Shown: in pieces, positions 1-8,533 of the stretch
Layout of the letters: each line of letters starts with the position of its first letter
How positions within the stretch are numbered: the first letter of the stretch is position 1
Assembly (NCBI RefSeq): GCF_025244905.1
Contig: NZ_CP104285.1
Coordinates: 2,170,001 to 2,234,000 of the forward strand
Direction of reading: 5' to 3'
DNA length: 64,000 nt
Origin: Enterobacter mori
GTDB lineage: Bacteria > Pseudomonadota > Gammaproteobacteria > Enterobacterales > Enterobacteriaceae
The notes under the pieces: generated by a model
Told to the model about the DNA's origin: nothing
Seen by the model: only the letters and a program-made list of their open reading frames with translations
Database searches by the model: none
Program-made: the position numbers and the translations under genes

Positions 1-34
1 ACGCTGTCAACATCCATTTTAAGGCGACGAATAA

Positions 35-613
35 GTGAAAGCTGAACCTGCAAGTCACGATACAAAAATCAGCGTCAGGGATAAAATATTACTGGCGGCG
101 CACGATCTGTTTTATTCCACAGGCTTCAGGGCAACGGGGGTGGATACGCTGATTAAAGCGTCGAAAGTGACCAAGGTGACTTTCTATCGCCATTTCCCGA
201 GTAAAAGTTTACTTATTCTCGCCTATTTGCACTATCGGCATGAAATATGGATGAACTGGTTTGAGTCCACGCTGCGTCGGCATCTCGATGAAGGCGAAAT
301 ACCTTCTGATGCGATATCTGCAACGTTTTACGAATGGTTTATTTCACCCGAGTTCCACGGCTGCGCGTTTATTAATGCCAGCGCAGAGGCAAAATCGGAA
401 GATATTGAAAGCGAAATAAAAGAGATATGCCGGGACCATAAATCAGAAACAAAGAAAACAATCGTCACGCTCGCCGGTATCAATGATGAAGAGACCGTCA
501 ATGACATGATGATGCTCATTGACGGCGCCATTATTCATGCGCAAATGGGAATGGATCCAGAAAGGGTAGTAAAAGCGTTAAAAACGGGCTTAGAGAAACT
601 GACCGGCCAGTGA
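35..613 (+). CDS. TetR/AcrR family transcriptional regulator
   Basis: A 192-residue one-component repressor. The N-terminal helix-turn-helix lies at about residues 27-65, with the family pattern TGFRATGVDTLI followed by TFYRHFPSK, which marks the recognition helix and the start of helix 4. The remaining 120 residues form the variable helical ligand and dimer domain, so the ligand cannot be read from sequence. The reading frame begins at a GTG at 35 with an AAGG purine stretch at 21-24; the true upstream context is partly outside the window. It is convergent with the SDR gene at 664 and 920 bp from an HxlR gene. Several regulators of electrophile or drug responses cluster here, but a shared regulon is only inference. 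Family assignment is firm; the regulated genes are unknown. Confidence 0.85.
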   Translation: MKAEPASHDTKISVRDKILLAAHDLFYSTGFRATGVDTLIKASKVTKVTFYRHFPSKSLLILAYLHYRHEIWMNWFESTLRRHLDEGEIPSDAISATFYEWFISPEFHGCAFINASAEAKSEDIESEIKEICRDHKSETKKTIVTLAGINDEETVNDMMMLIDGAIIHAQMGMDPERVVKALKTGLEKLTGQ

Positions 614-663
614 TATTCCCTGTGATTAATCAGCCATCGCTCCAGGCCGATCAAGCACCCGCG

Positions 664-1443
664 CTACACTGTCGGGATGGTGCCGCCATCAATCACATAT
701 TCAGTGCCTGTGATACTTGAAGCATGAGATGAGGCGAGGAAGACGATGAGGTTAGCCACCTCAATCGGTTTGGCAGGGCGTCCGAGCGGTATTCCACCTA
801 ACGCCTTCATAACGATCTGTTTGCCACCTTCGTAGTCTGTTCCTGCCTGCTCTGCCAGCCTCTCCGCCAGTGCAACCGCCGCTTCAGTTTCGATCCAGCC
901 GGGCGCAACGCGCACCACTCGAACACCCTTTGGCGAAACTTCCTTTGAAAGACTTTTGCTGTAGGTTGAGAGGGCTGCTTTAGCCGCCGCGTAGCCCGTG
1001 GTTGATTCCGGTAACGGCAGTTCGCGCTGAATAGACGTCACGTGAATAATCACCCCATTTCCCTGCGCAAGCATTCCGGGGAGCAAGGCGCGATCTAAGC
1101 GTACGGCGGGCAACAGGTTAAGATTAAGCTCCTGCTGCCACTCGTCTTCGCCAAGAGCAGCGAAACCGCCACCGGGTGCGGTTGACCCCCCTGCGACATG
1201 AACAATCACGTCGACACCTCCCATCTGTTCCTGCACCGCCGATGCGACGGAGGCACACCCTGCAACTGTCGTCAGGTCAGCGGCGACGAATGTATCGGCG
1301 ATATTTACCTCTGGCGCGTGGCGTGCCGTGGTGAATACCGTTGCACCGAGCTGTTTTAAAAGTCCGACGACTGCTTTTCCGAGCCCTTTTGTGCCAGCGG
1401 TAACAAGCACGCGCTTGCCTTTGAAATCAATATCTAATGACAT
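664..1443 (-). CDS. SDR family NAD(P)-dependent oxidoreductase
   Basis: A 259-residue classical short-chain dehydrogenase/reductase, the usual length for the family. The cofactor motif TAGTKGLG starts near residue 15, and the catalytic residues read as S137, Y151 and K155 (YAAAK). The segment before the C-terminus (GTEYVIDGG) is typical of enoyl-ACP-reductase-like or sugar SDRs, so the protein is probably a soluble cytoplasmic tetramer. The start is supported by GGAG about nine bases upstream. The gene is divergent from an HxlR regulator with a 90-bp intergenic region holding a perfect dyad, an arrangement usual for HxlR-controlled quinone or aldehyde reductases. The substrate cannot be inferred; detoxification of a carbonyl or quinone is the best guess from context. 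Confidence 0.85.
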   Translation of the reverse strand: MSLDIDFKGKRVLVTAGTKGLGKAVVGLLKQLGATVFTTARHAPEVNIADTFVAADLTTVAGCASVASAVQEQMGGVDVIVHVAGGSTAPGGGFAALGEDEWQQELNLNLLPAVRLDRALLPGMLAQGNGVIIHVTSIQRELPLPESTTGYAAAKAALSTYSKSLSKEVSPKGVRVVRVAPGWIETEAAVALAERLAEQAGTDYEGGKQIVMKALGGIPLGRPAKPIEVANLIVFLASSHASSITGTEYVIDGGTIPTV

Positions 1444-1460
1444 GGCCTTTCACTCCCGTT

Positions 1461-1479
1461 ATATACAGTACAGGTATAT
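1461..1479. promoter_or_regulatory. Candidate HxlR operator in divergent promoter
   Basis: Perfect 6-bp inverted arms ATATAC and GTATAT separated by seven bases, lying between the SDR start (1443) and the HxlR start (1534). HxlR proteins are winged-helix dimers that bind short TAC/GTA-containing dyads and often autoregulate, so this site could control both genes. The role is inferred from position and symmetry only. Confidence 0.45.
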
Positions 1480-1533
1480 TCAACATAGACTGAGAAATTG
1501 ACAAGTACGCACGAAAAAGTGAGCTACTGAATT

Positions 1534-1872
1534 ATGAGTAAGTTATATAGTCCGGAATCTGCCGCAAGCGGCGTGGAGCAGGTATTACAGCTGCTGGAAG
1601 GCCGCTGGAAATTAATTATTCTTTTTCATCTTTTCGATGGAAAAGTGCAGCGCTACTCCGATTTCGAAAAACTGATCCCCGGTATTTCCCAGAAGATGCT
1701 GGCGCAGCAGCTTCGGCAACTGGAATCCGACGGAATTGTTTCGCGGATGGTCTACCCGCAAGTACCACCGAAAGTGGAATATCGACTCACCGAATGGGGG
1801 CAGGCATTATGCCCGGCGCTGGATGCCATGCTGAAATGGGCGGAAAAGCGCGAGGCTTACGCAAGCACGTAA
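1534..1872 (+). CDS. HxlR family winged-helix transcriptional regulator
   Basis: A 112-residue small winged-helix regulator. The HxlR signature is visible: a LEGRWKLIILFHLF helix near residues 22-37, the recognition region PGISQKMLAQQLRQLESDGIV at about 52-73 and the wing VEYRLTEWG. Members of this family typically sense electrophiles or redox state through a cysteine, but the only cysteine here is near the C-terminus (position about 95, in ALCPAL), not near the N-terminus as in YodB-like sensors. It is divergent from the SDR oxidoreductase and probably controls it through the dyad at 1461-1479. The ribosome binding site is weak. Family assignment is strong; the signal is unknown. Confidence 0.88.
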   Translation: MSKLYSPESAASGVEQVLQLLEGRWKLIILFHLFDGKVQRYSDFEKLIPGISQKMLAQQLRQLESDGIVSRMVYPQVPPKVEYRLTEWGQALCPALDAMLKWAEKREAYAST

Positions 1873-1884
1873 ACCCGGCGGCCA

Positions 1885-1917
1885 ACCGCTGGGATCTCTT
1901 TCAAAATGCCCAGCGGT
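1885..1917. terminator. Hairpin between convergent genes, possible terminator
   Basis: Perfect 9-bp arms ACCGCTGGG and CCCAGCGGT with a 15-base loop, located between the HxlR gene and the convergent membrane-protein gene. There is no clear T-run on either side, so it may attenuate or protect the 3' ends rather than act as a classical intrinsic terminator. Confidence 0.35.
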
Positions 1918-1940
1918 GAATATCACCAATGGTATGTCAT

Positions 1941-2726
1941 TCACATATCGCCCTGCAGCGCACAAAGCGTGTCATGCTGTGCCAGCGATAGCGCACTGGC
2001 GCTGGCGGGATCGAACAGCGAGATGCTCTCAATCTGATTGAGTAAAATCACCTTCCGGAATGACATGGCGCTGCGGGGTTCTGAGTCGAGCGTGATCTTA
2101 TGCTCCGCATACCACCGGCTGTAGTTATTCTCGATGCGCAGATTCATCGTCTTCGCGTCTCTGTACCCGCTCAACATCGGGATCAGCACAATATTGGCCG
2201 TTTTTTCATATTCCAGCGTCGCGGTGTGGATCATCCCGACGTAAATCCGCCTCGACCGAAGCGATACCTGCGCCAGTTCGCCTTCCTCCATGCATTGATA
2301 CAGCACCTGTTCAATACCGCTCGACTGCGCCAGACGTTTGTAGAGCTTTTTCCGGTTTTCACCGTCCAGCCTGGCGCTGCCTGCCCAGTTAGAGCGGTAG
2401 AGACAAAACAGAATGGCAAACGCCAGCATCACGACCACCGGCGCCTGAATGCCTAAAAAGCTCCAGTTCATAAAGTCGATTTGCCAGTCGGTATATTTCG
2501 GTGAGGAAAAGTGAAAAGCGTTGTTGGCGGCGGAAAGGGCGAACAGCACCAGCCAGAGCAGACCGGTAGCGATGACTCCCTGAAGAACAAAAATACAGCC
2601 ATAAAGCGCCACGAGAAAATAGACGTCCCAGCCGAAGGAACGCTTGATTTTAAAGCGGGTGGACAGGTCGCGGCTGGTGTACCAGTACCCGCACACCATC
2701 AGCACCATAAAGATTGCCGTTCCCAT
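1941..2726 (-). CDS. Hypothetical inner-membrane protein with cytoplasmic C-terminal domain
   Basis: I do not recognise this 261-residue protein. Three strongly hydrophobic stretches are visible: residues about 2-17, 35-65 (probably a membrane helix with a re-entrant or long hydrophobic part) and 90-110, ending in the charged segment LYRSNWAGSAR. The following 150 residues are soluble and probably cytoplasmic, with a beta-rich central part (RRIYVGMIHTATLEY) and a run that resembles an intracellular domain found in small phage-defence or stress membrane proteins, though no motif proves that. It starts one base after the stop of the 68-residue gene at 2728-2934, so the two are cotranscribed and probably translationally coupled. 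Function unknown. Confidence 0.6.
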   Translation of the reverse strand: MGTAIFMVLMVCGYWYTSRDLSTRFKIKRSFGWDVYFLVALYGCIFVLQGVIATGLLWLVLFALSAANNAFHFSSPKYTDWQIDFMNWSFLGIQAPVVVMLAFAILFCLYRSNWAGSARLDGENRKKLYKRLAQSSGIEQVLYQCMEEGELAQVSLRSRRIYVGMIHTATLEYEKTANIVLIPMLSGYRDAKTMNLRIENNYSRWYAEHKITLDSEPRSAMSFRKVILLNQIESISLFDPASASALSLAQHDTLCALQGDM

Positions 2727-2727
2727 A

Positions 2728-2934
2728 TCAGACCCTCTTCAGCGCGTCGACGTGACGCAGAAAATCCTGCCGCACCTCGCTGCTTTTGTAGTTCACCGAG
2801 GCGTTCCCGTCCTGGTCGATAATGATGCGGTCGCCGTCTTCTACGGCTTCAATGATTTCCTGCTGGCTCATTACCTGAAGCAATGACTCAGGGCTGGAGA
2901 AAAGGGAGAGAAAGAAGCGTTTCATGTCAGCCAT
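2728..2934 (-). CDS. Small hypothetical protein, partner of the membrane protein at 1941
   Basis: A 68-residue soluble protein that I do not recognise. It starts with an amphipathic basic segment (MADMKRFFLSLF), then a helix (SLLQVMSQQEIIEAVE), then the short charged strand DGDRIIIDQDGNASVNY and a C-terminal helix. It is the first gene of a two-gene operon, with its stop one base from the start of the 261-residue membrane-protein gene, which suggests a stoichiometric partner. The start is preceded by AAGGATG purines at a plausible distance. Function unknown; the gene is believed real because of the coupling and a normal start context. Confidence 0.6.
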   Translation of the reverse strand: MADMKRFFLSLFSSPESLLQVMSQQEIIEAVEDGDRIIIDQDGNASVNYKSSEVRQDFLRHVDALKRV

Positions 2935-3182
2935 CCTTATGAATAAAAAGGATAAGCCTGGAAGAAGGGCTGCGAGTTTGCCTTAAGGATATCCTGAAAG
3001 TTAAAGCCGGGTGGCGGCTACGCATTATCCGGTCTACAAAACCCATTCATTCCAATTAACCTAAGATATTGATATATAAATAAAATAAAAAATAGACTAA
3101 CACAAACTTGGACAAATAACAATGATTGTGTAAGTTTTAATTATACGATTACGCCACGTTATTTACCGCCAGGATGTGACCC
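2935..3182. promoter_or_regulatory. Divergent AT-rich promoter region with one REP remnant
   Basis: A 248-bp gap between the small-protein operon and the lipid-modification operon. A single REP-like half (CCGGGTGGCGGCTACG) lies at 3006-3038. From 3050 to 3165 the DNA is strongly AT-rich. A TTGGAC hexamer at about 3108 could be a -35 element. A perfect 11-bp dyad, ACAAT-G-ATTGT, occupies 3119-3129 and is the best operator candidate for the eight-gene operon. No regulator gene is adjacent. The promoter assignment is inference. Confidence 0.4.
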
Positions 3183-3617
3183 ATGAGCACGTTGCCGCCC
3201 GTTGTCAGTCGGTTTGTTGATTACTACGCCACGCTGGACGCTCAGCCGCCGTCGGCGCTGGTGGGGCTTTATCACCCGGATGCCACGCTTGTCGATCCGT
3301 TTGGCGAACACAACGGGCTTTTTGCGCTCCAGCGCTATTTCACCCATTTGCTGGCGAATGTCGAAAACTGCCGTTTTACCATTGATGCTCCCCTTCTGAA
3401 CGAACACCAGTTTGTCGTCACCTGGACAATGCACTGGTCGCACCCGCGCATTGCCGGGGGAGAGCCGCTCGGCCTGCCAGGATGTTCAGTGGTGGACACG
3501 GAAAACGATCTCATCACGCGTCAGCGCGACTACTACGACGCGGGGGAGATGATCTACGAACACCTTCCTCTGCTGGGCTGGGCGGTACGCGGCGTCAAGC
3601 GGAGGGTCAAATCATGA
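3183..3617 (+). CDS. SnoaL-like / NTF2-fold protein, first gene of lipid operon
   Basis: A 144-residue single-domain protein of the NTF2-like (SnoaL) superfamily. The N-terminal helix FVDYYATLDAQPPSALVGLYHPDATLVDPFG and the later strand pattern MHWSHPRIAGGEPLGLPG are typical of this cone-shaped fold, which serves as a small isomerase/cyclase or as a binding protein. The start has AGGATG seven bases upstream. Its last codons overlap the start of the next SDR gene (ATGA, 3614-3617), so it belongs to the tightly coupled eight-gene cluster ending at 9057. In related bacteria a SnoaL gene travels with the same SDR, flavin oxidase, DUF1365 and Cfa-like genes. The exact reaction is unknown. Confidence 0.8.
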   Translation: MSTLPPVVSRFVDYYATLDAQPPSALVGLYHPDATLVDPFGEHNGLFALQRYFTHLLANVENCRFTIDAPLLNEHQFVVTWTMHWSHPRIAGGEPLGLPGCSVVDTENDLITRQRDYYDAGEMIYEHLPLLGWAVRGVKRRVKS

Positions 3618-4333
3618 AAACGGTGCTCATTACCGGCGCCAGCTCGGGCATTGGGGCCGGGCTGGCGAAATCCTTTGCCGCTGATGGCTTCCAGGTTATT
3701 GCCTGCGGGCGCGATGCGTCGCGTCTGGACGCTCTTCAGCTGCACAGCCCGAACATCACGGTGCGCCGCTTCGATATGACAGACAGGGAAGCCTGTCGCC
3801 AGGCATTGAAGGACTGTCATGCCGAACTGGCGATCCTCTGCGCCGGGACGTGTGAATACCTCGATCGCGGCGTGGTCGATGCCGCGCGGGTGGAGCGGGT
3901 GATGAACACCAATTTCCTCGGCCCGGTGAACTGCATTGCTGCAATTCAGCCGCAGCTGGCTGCAGGTCATCGCGTGGTATTGGTCAGTTCGATGGCGCAC
4001 TGGCTTCATTTTCCGCGAGCCGAAGCCTACGGCGCGTCCAAAGCCGCACTCACCTGGTTCGCCGACACCCTGCGTCTGGACTGGGAGCCGAAAGGGATTG
4101 GCGTAACCGTGGTTTCTCCGGGGTTTGTGGATACGCCGCTGACCCAAAAAAATGATTTTGCCATGCCGGGCAGAGTGACCGTTGATGAGGCCGTGAATGC
4201 AATACGCGCCGGGCTGGCGAAGAATAAAAACCATATCGCGTTCCCTTCCGGATTCGGCCTGATGCTGCGGCTGCTCTCACGGCTTCCGACCCTGATCCAG
4301 AACGCGCTGCTGCGCAGGATGGTGCGCTCATGA
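3614..4333 (+). CDS. SDR family oxidoreductase of the lipid operon
   Basis: A 239-residue short-chain dehydrogenase. The Rossmann motif TGASSGIG is at residues 7-14 and the catalytic set is S125/S126, Y139 and K143 (YGASK). The C-terminal 40 residues (LLRLLSRLPTLIQNALLRRM) are amphipathic and may touch the membrane. I chose the ATG at 3614 because the TG(A/S)SxGIG motif then sits at the usual distance from the N-terminus and overlaps the previous stop by four bases; an in-frame upstream start at 3482 would lie inside the previous gene. The ATGA overlap at its own end couples it to the flavin oxidase. It probably reduces or oxidises a lipid intermediate, by context. Confidence 0.85.
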   Translation: MKTVLITGASSGIGAGLAKSFAADGFQVIACGRDASRLDALQLHSPNITVRRFDMTDREACRQALKDCHAELAILCAGTCEYLDRGVVDAARVERVMNTNFLGPVNCIAAIQPQLAAGHRVVLVSSMAHWLHFPRAEAYGASKAALTWFADTLRLDWEPKGIGVTVVSPGFVDTPLTQKNDFAMPGRVTVDEAVNAIRAGLAKNKNHIAFPSGFGLMLRLLSRLPTLIQNALLRRMVRS

Positions 4334-5589
4334 GGATCGCGATTATCGGCAGCGGTATTGCCGGGCTGACCTGCGCCTGGCGTCTGGCGGGCCATCATCA
4401 GGTCACCCTGTTTGAAGCGGGCGCAACGCCGGGCGGACACACCGCGACGGTTGACGTCTCCACGTCGCAGGGGAACTGGGCCATCGACACCGGGTTTATC
4501 GTCTACAACGACCGCACCTATCCGCGCTTTATGGGCCTGCTCAGCGAGCTGGGCATCAGCGGCCAAAAAACGCAGATGAGCTTTTCTGTGCACAACCCGC
4601 AGTCCGGCCTGGAGTATAACGGGCACACGCTGACGTCGCTGTTTGCTCAGCGCCGAAACCTGGTGAATCCTGCATTCTGGCGGCTGCTCGGGGAGATCGT
4701 CCGCTTCAATCGTCTGGCAAAACAGGCGCTGGATGGGGAGGTGGACCCGAACGCCACGCTGCAAACGTTTCTGGAGGCACACCGGTTCACCCCGTATTTT
4801 GCACGCCATTACATTCTGCCGATGGGGGCCGCGATCTGGTCCTCGTCGCTGCAGGAGATGAAACGTTTCCCGCTGCCGCTCTTTTTGCGCTTCTTTCACC
4901 ACCACGGCCTGCTGGATATTACCCATCGTCCGCAGTGGTACGTTGTGCCCGGCGGCTCGCGGGAGTATATCCGCGCCATGCTCGACAAGCTGGGCGACCG
5001 TCTGAACTTGCATCTCAATTCGCCGGTGCAGCGGGTGAGTCGCCACAAGCACGGAGTTACGCTTCAGCTTGAAAACGGCAGCCATACCTTCGAACAAGTG
5101 ATTTTTGCCTGCCATTCCGGGCAGGCGCTGGCGATGCTGGACGAGCCGACCCCTGCAGAACGTGACGTGCTGGGCGATATCGGCTGGCAGCGCAACGAGG
5201 TGGTCTTACACAGCGACAGGCGCTGGCTGCCGGTGCGCGAGCGCGCGTGGGCGAGCTGGAACTATCGCCTGAGTGAACGTGACCAGACCAGCGCCTGCGT
5301 CACTTACAACATGAACATTTTGCAGGGGCTCCCTGAGGGGAGTCCGCTGTTCTGCGTCACGCTGAATCCTGAAACGCCGGTTGATGAACGTTTCGTTCTG
5401 AAGCGCTTTATCTATGAACACCCGCTGTTCAACCCTAAAAGCTGGCGCGCGCAGGCGCGTCGCGGAGAGATTAACGGTCATAACCGGAGCTGGTTCTGCG
5501 GGGCGTACTGGTACAACGGTTTTCATGAGGACGGGGTGCGCAGCGCGCTGGACGTGGTCAATGCGCTAGCCGCCGGGGAGGGGAACTGA
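4330..5589 (+). CDS. FAD-dependent amine oxidase-like oxidoreductase
   Basis: A 419-residue flavoprotein with the N-terminal dinucleotide motif GSGIAG at residues 7-12, the acidic ribose-binding FEAG near 34-37 and GGHT just after, the pattern of the NAD(P)-binding-8/amine oxidase family. Later family signatures include the substrate-domain core WSSSLQEM and the C-terminal FAD contact [17 protein letters not shown]. Proteins of this family in similar operons act with Cfa-like methyltransferases on unsaturated acyl chains and have been linked to fatty-acid desaturation or oxidation; phytoene-desaturase-like chemistry is a reasonable model. The gene overlaps the SDR stop by four bases and is one base from the DUF1365 gene. 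The role in lipid modification is inferred from context. Confidence 0.85.
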   Translation: MRIAIIGSGIAGLTCAWRLAGHHQVTLFEAGATPGGHTATVDVSTSQGNWAIDTGFIVYNDRTYPRFMGLLSELGISGQKTQMSFSVHNPQSGLEYNGHTLTSLFAQRRNLVNPAFWRLLGEIVRFNRLAKQALDGEVDPNATLQTFLEAHRFTPYFARHYILPMGAAIWSSSLQEMKRFPLPLFLRFFHHHGLLDITHRPQWYVVPGGSREYIRAMLDKLGDRLNLHLNSPVQRVSRHKHGVTLQLENGSHTFEQVIFACHSGQALAMLDEPTPAERDVLGDIGWQRNEVVLHSDRRWLPVRERAWASWNYRLSERDQTSACVTYNMNILQGLPEGSPLFCVTLNPETPVDERFVLKRFIYEHPLFNPKSWRAQARRGEINGHNRSWFCGAYWYNGFHEDGVRSALDVVNALAAGEGN

Positions 5590-5590
5590 G

Positions 5591-6313
5591 ATGAACAGTT
5601 GTCTCTACCACGGCGTATTGCGCCACCGCCGTTTTCAGCCGAAAACCCACGCATTCAGCTACAGCGTCTTTATGGCCTGGCTGGATCTTGATGAGCTGGA
5701 AACATTGCCCTCGGTGGGGGTACGCCGTAACCGGGTGGCCGCCGCCTCGTTCCACGACGCGGACTATCCGCTCGGCACGCCGCTCAAAGAGAACGTGCTG
5801 AGCAGGCTGGAGAGCCTGACCGGGGAACGTCCGCAGGGGCGAGTCATGCTCCTGACGCAGCTGCGCTACTTCGGGTTCCATTTTAATCCGGTCAATTTTT
5901 ACTACTGCTATGACCAGCACAATGCGCTTCGCTGGGTGCTCGCCGAAGTGCGGAACACGCCGTGGAACGAGCGGCACTACTACGCGGTAGACGGGCAGAA
6001 TGCCCAGCCCACGGAGAAAGCGTTTCACGTTTCGCCCTTCAACCCGATGGACATGGTCTACCAGTGGCGCTTCAACAACCCGGACAACACGCTGCATATG
6101 CACATTGAAAACCATCAGGGAGCGAAGGTCTTTGACGCCACGCTGGCGCTGCGTCGGGAGCCGCTAACCCGCCCGGCGCTGCGTTCGCTGCTGCTGCGCA
6201 TCCCGCTGATGACCCTGAAAACCGTTTTCGCCATTTACTGGCAGGCGCTGCGGCTGTGGCTTAAGCGCGTGCCGCTGTATAACCATCCCGTCAGCAGGAG
6301 TGAACGCTCATGA
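5591..6313 (+). CDS. DUF1365 domain-containing protein
   Basis: A 240-residue protein of the DUF1365 family. The N-terminus ([22 protein letters not shown]) and the central [15 protein letters not shown] are the characteristic family blocks, and the [14 protein letters not shown] and [17 protein letters not shown] segments follow in the usual order. The biochemical function is not established. The family nearly always sits between a flavin oxidase gene and a Cfa-type methyltransferase gene, as here, so it probably handles the same acyl substrate or helps dock the enzymes on the membrane. It starts one base after the oxidase stop and its own stop overlaps the Cfa-like start by four bases. Confidence 0.9.
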   Translation: MNSCLYHGVLRHRRFQPKTHAFSYSVFMAWLDLDELETLPSVGVRRNRVAAASFHDADYPLGTPLKENVLSRLESLTGERPQGRVMLLTQLRYFGFHFNPVNFYYCYDQHNALRWVLAEVRNTPWNERHYYAVDGQNAQPTEKAFHVSPFNPMDMVYQWRFNNPDNTLHMHIENHQGAKVFDATLALRREPLTRPALRSLLLRIPLMTLKTVFAIYWQALRLWLKRVPLYNHPVSRSERS

Positions 6314-7530
6314 CCGATCCCGTCTTTGCGCTAGAACCCGATATCCCGCGCAACGTCCGCATCGCGCGCTGGCTGCTTTTTCGGCTGCTAAGCGACATTC
6401 GCGGCGGCTCGCTTACGCTGCGTGAAGGGGCGCAAACCTTTCATTTTGGTGAGACATCTGCCGCGCTGCATGCCGACGTGCAGATCCTCACGCCAGGCCT
6501 TTACTGGCGCATCTTAACGGGCGGCAGCCTCGCGGCAGCAGAGGCCTGGATGGACGGCGAATGGGAGACCACGCACCTGACGCCGCTTCTGGAACTGCTG
6601 GCGCTTAACGGCAAGGTGCTTGGCCGTCTCGAGAATGGTTTCCGCCTGCTCGGCAGGCCGCTGGAGCGGCTGCGCCACTGGATGCGGCGCAACTCCCGCG
6701 CGCAGGCACGGGAAAATATTGCCGCCCATTACGATCTGGGCAACACCTTTTATGCCCATTTTCTGGATAAAGAGCTGCTCTATTCCAGCGCGCTGTTCAC
6801 CGCTGACGAGCAGGATCTCACGGCCGCTCAGCAGGCCAAAATGGCGCGTCTGTGCGACCAGCTGGCGCTTAACGCGGGCGACCACCTGCTGGAAATTGGC
6901 ACCGGCTGGGGGGCGATGGCGGAGTATGCGGCCCGTCACTACGGCTGTCGGGTAACCACCACCACGCTGTCGCAGGAGCAATATATCTGGGCGACCGAGC
7001 GCATTGCCCGCGCCGGGTTGCAGGATCGCGTTGAGGTGCTGCTCTGCGACTATCGCGACCTTACCGGGCAGTACGACAAGCTGGTGTCAATAGAGATGAT
7101 TGAAGCCGTCGGGCAACGCTATCTGCCCACGTTCTTCCGTACCTGCCAGGCGAGGCTGCGCCCGGGGGGACGGATGGCGATTCAGGCCATCACCATTCAG
7201 GATCAGCGCTACCGCGATTACAGCAAAAGCGTCGACTTTATCCAGCGCTACATTTTCCCTGGCGGCTTCCTGCCGAGCATTACCGCCATGAACGAATTGA
7301 TGACGCGCCACACCGATTTCGTGGTGCGCAATCTCTTCGACATGGGACCGGACTACGCCCGCACGCTGGCTCACTGGCGGCAGCGCTTTGTCCATGCCTG
7401 GCAGGAGATTGAAGCGCTCGGCTTTGACGAACGTTTCCGCCGGATGTGGCTCTACTACTTTGGCTACTGCGAAGCCGGGTTTAACGCCCGCACCATCAGC
7501 GTGGTGCAGCTGACAGCGGAACGCGTATGA
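6310..7530 (+). CDS. Cyclopropane-fatty-acid-synthase-family methyltransferase
   Basis: A 406-residue SAM-dependent methyltransferase of the Cfa/mycolic acid synthase family. The small N-terminal lipid-binding domain precedes the Rossmann methyltransferase core, whose SAM motif LEIGTGWG is at residues 194-201. Compared from memory with E. coli Cfa bicarbonate-site residues (C139, E239, H266, I268, Y317), this protein keeps the Glu (E265), Ile (I294) and Tyr (Y349), but has Ser at the Cys position (S160) and Gln at the His position (Q292). The substitutions suggest a relative that methylates or modifies unsaturated acyl chains rather than the standard Cfa, though a cyclopropane product is still possible. 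It overlaps both neighbours by four bases. It works at the inner membrane on phospholipid acyl chains. Confidence 0.88.
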   Translation: MTDPVFALEPDIPRNVRIARWLLFRLLSDIRGGSLTLREGAQTFHFGETSAALHADVQILTPGLYWRILTGGSLAAAEAWMDGEWETTHLTPLLELLALNGKVLGRLENGFRLLGRPLERLRHWMRRNSRAQARENIAAHYDLGNTFYAHFLDKELLYSSALFTADEQDLTAAQQAKMARLCDQLALNAGDHLLEIGTGWGAMAEYAARHYGCRVTTTTLSQEQYIWATERIARAGLQDRVEVLLCDYRDLTGQYDKLVSIEMIEAVGQRYLPTFFRTCQARLRPGGRMAIQAITIQDQRYRDYSKSVDFIQRYIFPGGFLPSITAMNELMTRHTDFVVRNLFDMGPDYARTLAHWRQRFVHAWQEIEALGFDERFRRMWLYYFGYCEAGFNARTISVVQLTAERV

Positions 7531-8012
7531 GACGTTACGTGCAGGTGTTCCTGATGGCGATCGCGTTCGATCTCTACTGGACGCTGGTGGTGCTGTTTCG
7601 CGAGCGGGGGCTGGTCGTCTGGCTCACGCTGGCGATCCTTGCCTGCCTGATGCTGTCGCCTGCACACCGTATTTACGCCATTTTGCTGGCGGCTGTGGGT
7701 AGCCTGCTGGACGCCCTCTGGGCGGCGACGGGGCTGATTGCCTTCACGGGCGACTCGCTGATGCCCCTGTGGATGGTGGCGCTGTGGCTGATGTTCGCCA
7801 CCGTCTGGACCCGGCTGACGTGCAGCACCACCTTGCCGGGCTGGATCTTAACGTTGCTGGCGACCGTCGGCGGACCCGTGGCGTACCTGATCGGTGAGCG
7901 GCTGGGGGCCATTACGTTCCTGGAACCTGGTTTTATCGTCGTCAGCTGGATGGTGCCGGGCTGGCTGGTATTAATGCTGTTTTTCCACCTGCTGATGGGG
8001 AGACAACAATGA
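7527..8012 (+). CDS. DUF2878 inner-membrane protein
   Basis: A 161-residue integral membrane protein of the DUF2878 family with about five hydrophobic helices: residues about 2-24, 28-45, 48-68, 74-95 and 103-125, plus a last one near 132-155. The family is of unknown function and is almost only found in this operon type, next to the Cfa-like and DUF3833 genes. It overlaps the methyltransferase stop and the chalcone-isomerase-like start by four bases each. It could be the membrane anchor or lipid-presenting subunit of the pathway, which is inference. Confidence 0.8.
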   Translation: MRRYVQVFLMAIAFDLYWTLVVLFRERGLVVWLTLAILACLMLSPAHRIYAILLAAVGSLLDALWAATGLIAFTGDSLMPLWMVALWLMFATVWTRLTCSTTLPGWILTLLATVGGPVAYLIGERLGAITFLEPGFIVVSWMVPGWLVLMLFFHLLMGRQQ

Positions 8013-8533
8013 AAACCCTGCTGATGCTTATCTGTCTGAGCATTGCCGTACCGGTCGCGAACGCCGCCGACTGGCTAAGCTGGCGCAAAGTAGGCAGTGC
8101 CACGCTCACCTGGGGGCCCTTCACCGTCTACACCTCGCAGCTGTTGACGCCCGATGGACGCTACACTGGCGAAAACAGGGATCAGGCGCTGGTCATTACC
8201 TACGCACGCGACATCGACCGAAAGGATCTGGTCGAAGCGACGCGCGATCAGTGGCAGGCGCAGGGAATTTTGCAGCAGGAACCGCTGAGCGAAGCATGGC
8301 TTCGCAGGCTGGAATCGCTCTGGCCGGACGTCAAGGCAGGCGCGCAGCTGGCGTTTGTGCTTAAAAACCAGCAGGGACAGTTCTGGTACCGCGCGCCTGA
8401 CGCGCAGACAGGTTTCACTCCACTGGGGCCACCGCAGTCCGCCGCATTAAGCTCGCGCTTTCTGGCCATCTGGCTCGATCCCCGCACGCAATACCCTGAA
8501 CTGCGTCAGCAGTTAATTGGAGGCCAAAAATGA
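8009..8533 (+). CDS. Chalcone isomerase-like exported protein
   Basis: A 174-residue protein with a cleavable signal peptide (about residues 1-19, ending in VANA before ADW). The mature part follows the bacterial chalcone isomerase-like family: KVGSATLTWGPFTVYTSQL at the front, then VITYARDIDRKDLVEATRDQW and the closing FLAIWLDP. Non-plant members of this fold bind fatty acids rather than flavonoids, which fits a lipid operon and a periplasmic location. Its start overlaps the DUF2878 stop and its stop overlaps the lipoprotein start, four bases each. The isomerase activity itself is not supported by sequence. Confidence 0.8.
   Translation: MKTLLMLICLSIAVPVANAADWLSWRKVGSATLTWGPFTVYTSQLLTPDGRYTGENRDQALVITYARDIDRKDLVEATRDQWQAQGILQQEPLSEAWLRRLESLWPDVKAGAQLAFVLKNQQGQFWYRAPDAQTGFTPLGPPQSAALSSRFLAIWLDPRTQYPELRQQLIGGQK

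Noticed and set aside
3482..3613. N-terminal extension of the operon SDR by 44 residues
   Set aside because: It overlaps the SnoaL gene in another frame; the Rossmann motif fits the start at 3614, which has the same four-base overlap as other junctions.
4027..5115. 362-residue open frame on the minus strand opposite the flavin oxidase
   Set aside because: It lies wholly opposite two well-supported genes, has no family features and no ribosome binding site.
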